Positions 14,109 through 20,996 of a DNA stretch of 34,857 nucleotides are shown here, piece by piece. Positions within the stretch are counted from its first letter, which is position 1, and every line of letters starts with the position of its first letter. Below the pieces are notes generated by a model. That model saw only the letters and a list, made by a program, of their open reading frames with translations. It did no database searches and was not told the DNA's origin. The DNA is taken from contig JBBSML010000027.1 of NCBI GenBank assembly GCA_038233215.1, positions 1-34,857 of the forward strand, read 5' to 3'. Origin of the DNA: JACDBZ01 sp038233215. GTDB taxonomy: Bacteria > Chloroflexota > Limnocylindria > QHBO01. Both the position numbers and the translations under genes were made by a program.

Positions 14109-14987
14109 ATGACCGTCGCGACGACCGATCCCCACGCCGCCGGCGAGCGCGTTCAGGCGCTCCTGGCGGAGCTGGGGACAGAGAGCCCGCAGATCGCGGA
14201 TCGCGCCGAGGAGCTGGTCAGGCAGCTGATGCAGCTCTACGGTGCGGCCCTCGGTCGCATCGTGGATGCGACGCGGGCTGCGGAGGGCGATGCCTCGCCA
14301 ATGCTGAAGCGCCTCGTCGACGACGATCTGGTTGCGAGCCTCCTAGTCCTTCACGATCTGCATCCGTATCCACTGGAGGAGCGGGTGCAGGCCGCGCTGG
14401 ACAAGGTTCGACCGTACCTGGGTTCTCACGGCGGGAGCGTCGAGATCGTGGGTATCGAGGATGACACCGTGCACATCCGGATGGCGGGCAGCTGCAACGG
14501 CTGTCCGTCATCGGCGGTGACCCTTACGTATGCCATCGAGCGCGCGATCATCGAGGCCGCGCCCGAGATTGCACGCGTGGTCGCCGATGACCTGGAACAG
14601 CCGGCGGTTTCGTCGCTCGTCCAGATCGGGGATGTCAAGGGCGGCGAAGCCATCCCGCCACCGGCGCCGACGTGGTCGGATCTCGAGCTGCCGGAATCGC
14701 TCGTCGCCGGTCAGCTTCGCTCGCAGATGCTGGGTGGCACGCGCCTCTTGTTGTTGAAGGCCGGAGAGGACCTCTTTGCGTATCGCAACGCCTGCCCGCA
14801 GTGCGGCTCGTACATGGAGCGGGGAATGCTTGCCGCCGAGGTGCTCAGCTGCCCCGGCTGTGGGCAAGAATTCGACGTGCGTCATGCGGGTCGCTCGCTG
14901 GGCAGTAACGAGCTGCACATGAGTCCCCTGCCCCTGCTCGTGGATGGTGACCGTGTGCGGGTCGCCGTTCCCGCGGTGGCCAGCTGA
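14109..14987 (+). CDS. NifU-like / all-Cys Rieske-like fusion protein
   Basis: 292 residues in three parts. Residues 1-95 are a helical domain, shared with the short protein at 8289. Residues 96-158 are a NifU C-terminal-type domain (VRPYLGSHGGSVEIV, then SCNGCPSSAVTLTYAIERAI) with C129 and C132. Residues 185-292 are a Rieske-like fold. In a true Rieske protein the motifs are C-x-H and C-x-x-H; here they are CPQC (229-232) and CPGC (248-251), followed by GQEFDVRHAGRSLG. The His ligands are therefore Cys, giving a rubredoxin-, ferredoxin- or zinc-ribbon-like site. It may carry electrons from the hydrogenase or donate clusters (inference). The start is four bases after the large subunit. Confidence 0.85.
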   Translation: MTVATTDPHAAGERVQALLAELGTESPQIADRAEELVRQLMQLYGAALGRIVDATRAAEGDASPMLKRLVDDDLVASLLVLHDLHPYPLEERVQAALDKVRPYLGSHGGSVEIVGIEDDTVHIRMAGSCNGCPSSAVTLTYAIERAIIEAAPEIARVVADDLEQPAVSSLVQIGDVKGGEAIPPPAPTWSDLELPESLVAGQLRSQMLGGTRLLLLKAGEDLFAYRNACPQCGSYMERGMLAAEVLSCPGCGQEFDVRHAGRSLGSNELHMSPLPLLVDGDRVRVAVPAVAS

Positions 14988-14990
14988 GGG

Positions 14991-15680
14991 ATGACGGGAC
15001 CAGCGAGGGAGGATCGGCCGACCCTTGGTCTGCGCAAGTTTCTCAACGCGCCAGAGCAGCCGCCGAACCTTCGCCGGTTTCTCGAGCCGCGCGAGCGGCC
15101 GCGACCTGGGGAAGTATGCGAGATGTGCGCGGAGCCGATTGGCCCCGAGCACTCGCACGTCGTCAACATTGAGACGCGCAGCCTCGTCTGCGTGGATCGC
15201 GCCTGCTACCTGCTCTTCACGCACGACGGTGCTGCGGGCGGCAAGTATCGGGCGGTCCCGGATCGGCGCATCCACGATCCCGACTTTGCGCTGACCGACC
15301 TCCAGTGGGAGGCGCTTCAGATCCCGGTTGGCATCGCCTTCTTCTTCGATAACTCGCAGATGGGCACCAGTGTCGCCTTTTACCCCAGCCCGGCCGGCGC
15401 GACCGAGTCGCTGCTGCCACTCGACACCTGGGGCGAGATCGTCGCGGCCAACCCCATGCTTCAGACGATGATCCCCGACACGGAGGCGCTGTTGGTGTAT
15501 CGACCGCGTGGCGGTGGGATGCGCTGCTATCTCGTCCCCATCGATGAATGCTACGAGCTGGTCGGCATCATCCGCCGCGACTGGAAGGGGTTCGATGGAG
15601 GCGCAGACGCCTGGACAGCGATCAACGGCTTCTTCGATACGCTTGGCGAGCGGTCTCGCCCGTGGCGGCCGAACGCATGA
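14991..15680 (+). CDS. DUF5947-like hydrogenase-cluster protein
   Basis: 229 residues. After a basic N-terminal arm there is a Cys/His-rich segment (GEVCEMCAEPIGPEHSHVVN, then LVCVDRACYLLFTHDGAAGG) that looks like a treble-clef metal site. It is followed by a mixed alpha/beta body (IPVGIAFFFDNSQMGTSVAF, MRCYLVPIDECYELVGIIRR). I recall this as the DUF5947 family, seen next to group 1h hydrogenase genes. Its role is not established. It lies three bases after the NifU/Rieske-like gene and overlaps the next one by four (ATGA). Confidence 0.75.
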   Translation: MTGPAREDRPTLGLRKFLNAPEQPPNLRRFLEPRERPRPGEVCEMCAEPIGPEHSHVVNIETRSLVCVDRACYLLFTHDGAAGGKYRAVPDRRIHDPDFALTDLQWEALQIPVGIAFFFDNSQMGTSVAFYPSPAGATESLLPLDTWGEIVAANPMLQTMIPDTEALLVYRPRGGGMRCYLVPIDECYELVGIIRRDWKGFDGGADAWTAINGFFDTLGERSRPWRPNA

Positions 15681-16321
15681 GCGACCTGACCTTCGAGGTC
15701 GTCGACGTTCGCGCGGAGCGGTATGCGGCGGTTCCCACCATGATCTTCCGCCTGCGAATCACGGAGTCCGATGCGCGTCCGATCCAGAGCATCGTGCTGC
15801 GTGCCCAGATCCAGATCGAAGCGCAGCGGCGTCATTACGCCCCCGCCGAGGAGGGCCGCCTGCTCGAGCTGTTCGATGTGCCGGCGCGCTGGGGCCAGAC
15901 ACTGAAGCCCATCCTGTGGACACATGCGACGGCGACCGTGCCGACGTTCGAGGGCGTGGTCGAGATCGAGCTGCCGGTTACCTGCACATACGACTTCGAG
16001 GTGACCGGCGCGAAGTATCTCCACGCGCTCGACGACGGTGACATTCCGCTCCTCTTCCTTTTCAGCGGCTCCGTGTTCGCCCGAACGGGGACCGGCTTCG
16101 CCGTCGACCAGGTGCCGTGGGATCGAGAGGCTACCTATCGACTCCCGGTGCGCATCTGGCGCGAGATGATGGATCACTACTTCCCCGGCGGCGCCTGGCT
16201 CCGCCTCGGCAGAGAGAGCTTCGATGCCCTGCACCGCTTCAAGGCTGATCGGGCCTTGCCGTCGTGGGACGCAACGGTCGAGGCACTCCTCAAAGGCGCC
16301 ACGGTGCGAGAGACGGCATGA
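15677..16321 (+). CDS. DUF6084-like hydrogenase-cluster protein
   Basis: 214 residues, mostly beta strand in the first 130 (TFEVVDVRAERYAAVPTMIF, IVLRAQIQIEAQRR, VEIELPVTCTYDFEVTGAKY). Then come LFLFSGSVFAR and a helical C terminus (WREMMDHYFPGGAWLRLGRE). No Cys cluster and no membrane helix. I recall DUF6084 as the family in this genomic position; the function is unknown and the beta-rich fold suggests a structural or scaffold role (inference). ATG 15677 overlaps the preceding stop. Confidence 0.7.
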   Translation: MSDLTFEVVDVRAERYAAVPTMIFRLRITESDARPIQSIVLRAQIQIEAQRRHYAPAEEGRLLELFDVPARWGQTLKPILWTHATATVPTFEGVVEIELPVTCTYDFEVTGAKYLHALDDGDIPLLFLFSGSVFARTGTGFAVDQVPWDREATYRLPVRIWREMMDHYFPGGAWLRLGRESFDALHRFKADRALPSWDATVEALLKGATVRETA

Positions 16322-17700
16322 CCTTCACCGATGCGCAGCGGGTTGCGGATGCGGTGCTGTACGAGGGCTATCTGCTCTATCCGTACCGCGCCTCATCGGT
16401 CAAGAACCAGGTGCGCTGGCAGTTCGGCGTGCTCATGCCCCGGGGATATGCGGAGGCGGATGGCTCGGAGCGTTGGCGGATGCAGACCGAGTGTCTCGTC
16501 AATCCGGGCACGGGCTCGTCGCTCGACCTTCGGGTCCGCTTCCTCAGGCTCCAGACCCGCGCGCTCGAAGCCGTTGCCGATGACGGGAGCGTGGTCAAGA
16601 CCGACGCGCTCGAGGTCGACGGAGAGCGGTTCCTGGCCTGGGACGAGGCGGTCGAGGAGGCGGTCGATGCGTCGGGGATCCTGCTCGATGACCTCACGTC
16701 GACCGAGCGAATTGTTCCGATCCAGCTTGACGAGGCGCGCGAGGTGGAAGAGCTTCGCGAGGCAGCTGGTTCGGTCCGCGGCCACGTCATCCGTACGCGT
16801 GCCGCGCTCGATGGTCGAATCGTGGTCACCGCCGAGCAAGCGGTCGGAAGGTTGCTGCGCGTGCGCGCGCGCATCGAAAACGAAACGCCGTGGGGCCCGG
16901 ACCCCGGTCGCGAGGCCGCGCTGCGCGGGGCGATGCTCGGGGTTCACACACTGCTCGCGGTGCACGAGGGACCGTTCATCTCGCTCCTCGAGCCGCCGCC
17001 GGATGCCGCTGACGCCGTCGCTGCGTGCAGCAACGAGGGCACCTGGCCGGTCCTGGTCGGGACCGACGCGACGGTCATGCTTTCTTCGCCGATCATCCTG
17101 TACGACCAGCCGACGATCGCCCCCGAGAGTCCCGGCGACCTGTTCGACGCGACCGAGATCGACGAGATCCTGACGCTGCGCATCATGACCCTCACCGACG
17201 AAGAAAAGCGCGAGGCGCGGGCGACCGACCCCCGGGCGCGACAGATCATCGATCGCAGTGATGCGATGCCACCCGAGATGCTCGAGCGGCTTCACGGGGC
17301 GGTGCGCCAGGTGTACCCAACGCCGGCGGCGATCTCGGCGATCCCGCCCCCAACGCCGATGCCGTCTCCCTTCTCCGATCCGTTCAGTCCGGAAGCCCCC
17401 TTCTGGGAACCGGAGGCACGTGTCGACCCGCACACCGCCACGGTCGACGTTGGCGGTACGCAGGTGGGTCGCGGCGCGATCGTCCGCCTGAACCCGGGGC
17501 CGCGCGGCGACAGCATGGACATGTTCCTTGCAGGACGTGTCGGGCGCATCGAAGGCGTTTGGGAGACGCTCGAAGATGAACCATACGTGGCGATCATCCT
17601 CGTCGACGACCCCGCCTCGGAGGAGCATGCATGGGTTGGCCGTTTCCTCTATTTCCGACCGACCGAGCTGGAGCTGGCGGCGGTGGAGGTGGGCCGATGA
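16318..17700 (+). CDS. Uncharacterised 460-residue hydrogenase-cluster protein
   Basis: 460 residues from ATG 16318 (four-base overlap). The N terminus has a distinctive block (DAVLYEGYLLYPYRASSVKN, then QVRWQFGVLMPRGYAEADGS) with many aromatics. The middle is helical and acidic, and a Pro-rich stretch of about 35 residues (AISAIPPPTPMPSPFSDPFS) links to a small beta domain at the C terminus (VDVGGTQVGRGAIVRLNPGP, DMFLAGRVGRIEGVWETLED). That last domain resembles a small SH3-like barrel. No Cys motif, no membrane helix. It lies between DUF6084-like and protease genes in the same operon, so it is probably an assembly or scaffold factor (inference). Confidence 0.75.
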   Translation: MTFTDAQRVADAVLYEGYLLYPYRASSVKNQVRWQFGVLMPRGYAEADGSERWRMQTECLVNPGTGSSLDLRVRFLRLQTRALEAVADDGSVVKTDALEVDGERFLAWDEAVEEAVDASGILLDDLTSTERIVPIQLDEAREVEELREAAGSVRGHVIRTRAALDGRIVVTAEQAVGRLLRVRARIENETPWGPDPGREAALRGAMLGVHTLLAVHEGPFISLLEPPPDAADAVAACSNEGTWPVLVGTDATVMLSSPIILYDQPTIAPESPGDLFDATEIDEILTLRIMTLTDEEKREARATDPRARQIIDRSDAMPPEMLERLHGAVRQVYPTPAAISAIPPPTPMPSPFSDPFSPEAPFWEPEARVDPHTATVDVGGTQVGRGAIVRLNPGPRGDSMDMFLAGRVGRIEGVWETLEDEPYVAIILVDDPASEEHAWVGRFLYFRPTELELAAVEVGR

Positions 17701-18194
17701 CGAAACGCGTGCTGGTCGCCGGCATCGGCAACATCTTCAACAGCGACGATGGGTTCGGCTGCGAGGTCGCGCGCCGCCTCGTGGAGCGGGGAGTACCTGA
17801 TGATGTTACCGCCGGGGACTTCGGGATCCGTGGCATCCACCTCGCGTACGAGCTGCTCGAGGGGTACGAGGCGCTCGTGCTCGTCGATGCCACCCCGCAG
17901 GGCGGTGAGCCCGGGACGCTGTACCTCATCGAGATCGGCGCTGATGACGTGGCCAAAGGGCCCGCCGACGCGCATAGCATGGACCCGCAGCAGGTGATCG
18001 CCCAGGTCCGCGCTCTCGGCCGTACCGACCTGCGCATCGTCCTCGTCGGCTGTGAGCCCGCATCAGTGGAGGAGGGGATCGGATTGAGCCCGGTCGTTGC
18101 CGCCGCCGTGGATGGCGCGGTCGATGCAGTGCTCGAGCTTGTTTCGGACCGTGGCCGGCTACGGCCAATGGCATCGGCCGGCAGCCCCGGCTGA
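17697..18194 (+). CDS. [NiFe]-hydrogenase maturation endopeptidase, cluster 2
   Basis: 165 residues. VLVAGIGNIFNSDDGFGCEV gives the first metal-binding acidic residue, ALVLVDATPQGGEPGTL the second (Asp), and ADAHSMDPQQV the third (His). LVGCEPASVEEGIGLSPVV is the family loop before the C-terminal helix. All ligands are present, so it should cleave the C terminus of the large subunit at 12299. It overlaps the preceding gene by four bases. It differs from the cluster 1 enzyme (8675), in keeping with large-subunit-specific processing. Confidence 0.92.
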   Translation: MTKRVLVAGIGNIFNSDDGFGCEVARRLVERGVPDDVTAGDFGIRGIHLAYELLEGYEALVLVDATPQGGEPGTLYLIEIGADDVAKGPADAHSMDPQQVIAQVRALGRTDLRIVLVGCEPASVEEGIGLSPVVAAAVDGAVDAVLELVSDRGRLRPMASAGSPG

Positions 18195-18212
18195 AGAGAA
18201 GGAGAATTCGAC

Positions 18213-18335
18213 ATGGCACTCGTCGCACGCATCATCGGTATCTCGGTCGTAGCTGTCATCGGGTTGGCCACCGTCGCGAGCGTGGTCGCATCGGCGCCGG
18301 ATATCGCGCGCTACATTCGTATGCGAAACATGTGA
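18213..18335 (+). CDS. DUF6893-like single-helix microprotein
   Basis: 40 residues: a short start (MALVARI), a transmembrane helix (about 7-27, IGISVVAVIGLATVASVVAS) and a basic end (PDIARYIRMRNM). AAGGAG lies eight bases before the ATG. The pattern of helix plus Asp-Ile-x-Arg-Tyr-x-Arg-x-Arg tail matches the DUF6893 small proteins I recall from group 1h clusters. It could anchor a complex to the membrane; in cluster 1 the five larger membrane proteins might fill a similar role (inference). Confidence 0.75.
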   Translation: MALVARIIGISVVAVIGLATVASVVASAPDIARYIRMRNM

Positions 18336-18345
18336 GGAAGAGCCG

Positions 18346-18612
18346 ATGCACGAAGTAGGGCTCTGCGAAGGGATCGTCGACGCGGCGCTGCGTCGCGCCG
18401 CGGGGCGACGTCCCGTGCGCGTCAGGGTGCGCGTCGGCGGCCATCACGCCGCTGATCGCGAGGCGCTGGAACAGGCATTCCAGGTGCTCACGATGGAGAC
18501 CGAGCTTGCGGATGCGACGCTCGAGGTCGTCCCGGTCGACGGCGACGAGCTGATGCTCGAGTCACTCGAGTTCCCGCCGACCGCTGCCGCGGTTGCGGCT
18601 GAGCAGGCCTGA
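18346..18612 (+). CDS. hypA: HypA-like nickel metallochaperone lacking the zinc finger
   Basis: 88 residues; normal HypA has about 113. The Ni-binding N terminus MHE (His2, Glu3) is present in MHEVGLCEGIVDAALRRAAG, followed by RVRVRVGGHHAAD and the helix EALEQAFQVLTM. Where the zinc finger (two CxxC pairs) should stand, the protein passes directly from LEVVPVDG to DELMLESLEFPPT, the usual closing strand. The protein has only one Cys. The finger has therefore been cut out while both flanks stay in register. It probably still binds Ni, but HypB/large-subunit docking may differ. GAGGAAG precedes the ATG. Confidence 0.8.
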   Translation: MHEVGLCEGIVDAALRRAAGRRPVRVRVRVGGHHAADREALEQAFQVLTMETELADATLEVVPVDGDELMLESLEFPPTAAAVAAEQA

Positions 18613-18622
18613 GGCTGATCGT

Positions 18623-18934
18623 ATGTGCCTCGGAATTGCCGGCCAGGTGGCATCCATGGATGCGACGCATCCGGATCTCGTCAGCGTGGACGTCCAGGGT
18701 GTCCGTCGCGATATCAATATCGGGCTGCTCTCAGACCCTGTCGCGGTGGGGGACTGGATCCTCATTCACCTGGGCTTTGCGCTCCAGACGATGACTCCCG
18801 AGGAGGCCGTGGACTCGCTCGACGTGCTGCGCGATCTTGGGCAGGGTGAAGATGACCACATCGACGACCTTGGCGGGCAGCGATATCCGTGGGATACCGA
18901 TGAGGCGCCCGCGCCCGCCCTGGTGGAGCGGTGA
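18623..18934 (+). CDS. hypC: HypC/HupF-family hydrogenase assembly chaperone, cluster 2
   Basis: 103 residues starting MCLGIAGQV, with the essential Cys2. The barrel strands (DLVSVDVQGVRRDINIGLLS, VGDWILIHLGFALQTMTPEE) are typical HypC, which carries Fe(CN)2CO with HypD. A C-terminal extension of about 30 residues is rich in Asp/Glu (GQGEDDHIDDLGG) and is absent from the cluster 1 copy. ATG 18623 is placed by the conserved MC start. It overlaps the next gene by four bases (GTGA). Confidence 0.92.
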   Translation: MCLGIAGQVASMDATHPDLVSVDVQGVRRDINIGLLSDPVAVGDWILIHLGFALQTMTPEEAVDSLDVLRDLGQGEDDHIDDLGGQRYPWDTDEAPAPALVER

Positions 18935-19770
18935 ACCCCGAGTCTGGCGCAGCGCAGCTGGAGGTATCGGCGCATCCGATCGTGGCGCCGGACCCGCCCC
19001 CTTGGGCGGGTGATGGCCCAACCCTGTTCGCTCGCTACGCCTATCCGCCCAATGAATTGGGGTATTGCGGGCCTGACGACCACCGTGCGTTGCTCGAGTA
19101 TGCCAATGCGGGGAAGGTCGATCCGGGCCTGGCGCAGCTCGCTCGAGGATTCAGCGGCGCGTGGCCGTACCTTGAACTGATCGCGCATGAGACGCGGATC
19201 GGCAACCCGCTCGATCGGCGGGTCGTCGAGGCATACTGGCTCGGCAGCTCGCTGCTCTCGCGCATCGACATGACAAGCTTCGGCAACTCTCTCAGGGACC
19301 GATTCAAGACGCGCGTTGGCCAGAGTTGGGGCTATCTGGCGGAGGCGATCCCGGCCGGCGCCCTTCCGACGCACAGCTTTCACGTCTTCGGCATCTATCC
19401 GTGGGTGGGCCTCCTGCGCGGCGAGCGTTCGGAGCACCCCCTTCACGTCCTTGATCGATGCCGCATTCGATGGGGCAAGGTGCTGAGCGTCGAGGGTGAT
19501 CGAGCCGAGGTGATCTCGCAGCCCCTCACATGGGACGGCACATCGCTCGGTCTCGGCGAGTATCGCTCCGAGACGGTCACGCGCGGGATCGGCGGGATCG
19601 GCCTGGCCGCACAGTTGGCACCCGGTGACTATGTCTCGCTCCACTGGGATTGGGTCTGTGATCGCCTGAGCCGCCGCCAGCTCATCAATCTGAGGCGATA
19701 TTCCATGCTGGAGCTCGAGGTCACGAATCGACGCGTCTCGCGTCCCGCCGCCGCCGTCGTCCTGTCGTGA
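18931..19770 (+). CDS. DUF6390-like hydrogenase-associated protein, cluster 2 copy
   Basis: 279 residues, GTG start overlapping HypC. Paralogue of the protein at 9424, with the same blocks: YPPNELGYCGPDDHRALLEY, PYLELIAHETRIGNPLDRRV, VEAYWLGSSLLSRID, LPTHSFHVFGIYPWVG and VSLHWDWVCDRLSRRQ. It has an extra N-terminal arm of about 28 residues. A paralogue in each cluster implies a hydrogenase-specific task not shared between the two enzymes. No catalytic family is recognised. It is the last gene of operon 2. The 137 bases that follow, to 19907, hold no gene I can support. Confidence 0.75.
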   Translation: MNPESGAAQLEVSAHPIVAPDPPPWAGDGPTLFARYAYPPNELGYCGPDDHRALLEYANAGKVDPGLAQLARGFSGAWPYLELIAHETRIGNPLDRRVVEAYWLGSSLLSRIDMTSFGNSLRDRFKTRVGQSWGYLAEAIPAGALPTHSFHVFGIYPWVGLLRGERSEHPLHVLDRCRIRWGKVLSVEGDRAEVISQPLTWDGTSLGLGEYRSETVTRGIGGIGLAAQLAPGDYVSLHWDWVCDRLSRRQLINLRRYSMLELEVTNRRVSRPAAAVVLS

Positions 19771-19907
19771 CGCGGCTGCGCGTGATCGACTCACGGTCAG
19801 GTCTGAAGGAGGTGCGACCCGGAGGTTCTTGGTCCGCGCGGCACTAGGCGAGGAAGCCGGCCCTATGTTGGCCCAGGACTTCCGCTTTGATGCAGGAGGC
19901 AACCCAG

Positions 19908-20996
19908 ATGAGTTATCCGTCCCGCGGTGCACCGCGGCGCACGACGTCAACGTCACTAGCCGTATTCGCCGTCGCTACGCTCCTTGCGGCGTGCAGTAGC
20001 AGTCCGGGCACGACCTCACCGCAGACGGCGTCGATCCAGCCATCGACGTCGGCAGGGGATCCGGAAACAAGCGCGACCGAGAGTGCGGCAGCTCTCCCGG
20101 AACCGTCGGGCACCGTGAGCCTCTACACCTCGGCCACGCAGGACACCGTCGATGCCGTGCTCGCCGCGTACGCCGATGTCGCACCCGATGTCAGTGTCGA
20201 GGTCTTTCGCGCACCGACCGGTGAGCTGGACGCGCGGATCGCGGCCGAAGTCCGCGAAGGGCAGATCGGCGGCGACGTGCTCTGGGGGACAGATCCGTTG
20301 TCGGTCCAGTCGTACGCGTCGCAGGATCTCCTCGAGGCCTGGACGCCGCCCGAGGCGGCATCGGTTCCGGCTCAGTATCAGACCGATACGTTCTGGGGCA
20401 CGCGATTGCTGAACATGGTGATCGTGCATGGGGTGGACATGGATGATCCGCCGACGGACTGGGAGGATCTCACCGCAGCTGCGCTCGCGGACGGTGTCGC
20501 AATTCCGGATCCAGGGTTTGCCGGCTCCGCGTTCGCCGTGCTCGGCTACTTTGCGTCGAATCCTGACTTCGGCATCGAGTACTACCAGCGCCTCTCCGAT
20601 AACGGCGCAACCCAGGTGCAGGCGGTCGCCGAGGTGCTGACCGGCGTCGCCGAGGGGAGGTTCAACGCGGGCATGACGCTCGACAAATCGGCGCGTGATG
20701 CCATCGCCCAGGGATCGCCGATTGAGATCGCGTGGCCGGCTTCCGGGGCCATCACGATCTACAGCCCGGTGGGGGTCTTCGCAGCCGCGCAGAATATGGA
20801 TAACGGCAAGCATTTCGCGAATTTCCTGCTCACCCCTGAAGGGCAGGCGGCGATCGCGTCGACGGGCTGGCAGCCGGTTCGCGACGACGTGGATGGCCCA
20901 CCGATCGACGGTGACCAGGTGAGCCCGGAGTGGTCGGAGATATTCGAAAGCCAAGAGGAGTTGCTCGACGAGTACCGCGCGATCTTCGGTGGCTGA
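19908..20996 (+). CDS. ABC importer substrate-binding lipoprotein, ferric-iron type
   Basis: 362 residues with a lipoprotein signal: basic n-region (GAPRRTT), hydrophobic core and lipobox LLAAC with Cys29, followed by a Ser/Thr-rich linker. The mature domain begins GTVSLYTSATQDTVDAVLAA, typical of the FbpA/AfuA/FutA ferric-binding family. A Tyr pair in FGIEYYQRL (residues 225-226) sits where FbpA-type proteins bind Fe3+. AGGAGG lies eight bases upstream of ATG 19908. It overlaps the permease gene by eight bases. It would feed iron to the two genes that follow. Other ligands (thiamine, phosphonate or polyamine types) are possible but less like the sequence. Confidence 0.8.
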   Translation: MSYPSRGAPRRTTSTSLAVFAVATLLAACSSSPGTTSPQTASIQPSTSAGDPETSATESAAALPEPSGTVSLYTSATQDTVDAVLAAYADVAPDVSVEVFRAPTGELDARIAAEVREGQIGGDVLWGTDPLSVQSYASQDLLEAWTPPEAASVPAQYQTDTFWGTRLLNMVIVHGVDMDDPPTDWEDLTAAALADGVAIPDPGFAGSAFAVLGYFASNPDFGIEYYQRLSDNGATQVQAVAEVLTGVAEGRFNAGMTLDKSARDAIAQGSPIEIAWPASGAITIYSPVGVFAAAQNMDNGKHFANFLLTPEGQAAIASTGWQPVRDDVDGPPIDGDQVSPEWSEIFESQEELLDEYRAIFGG

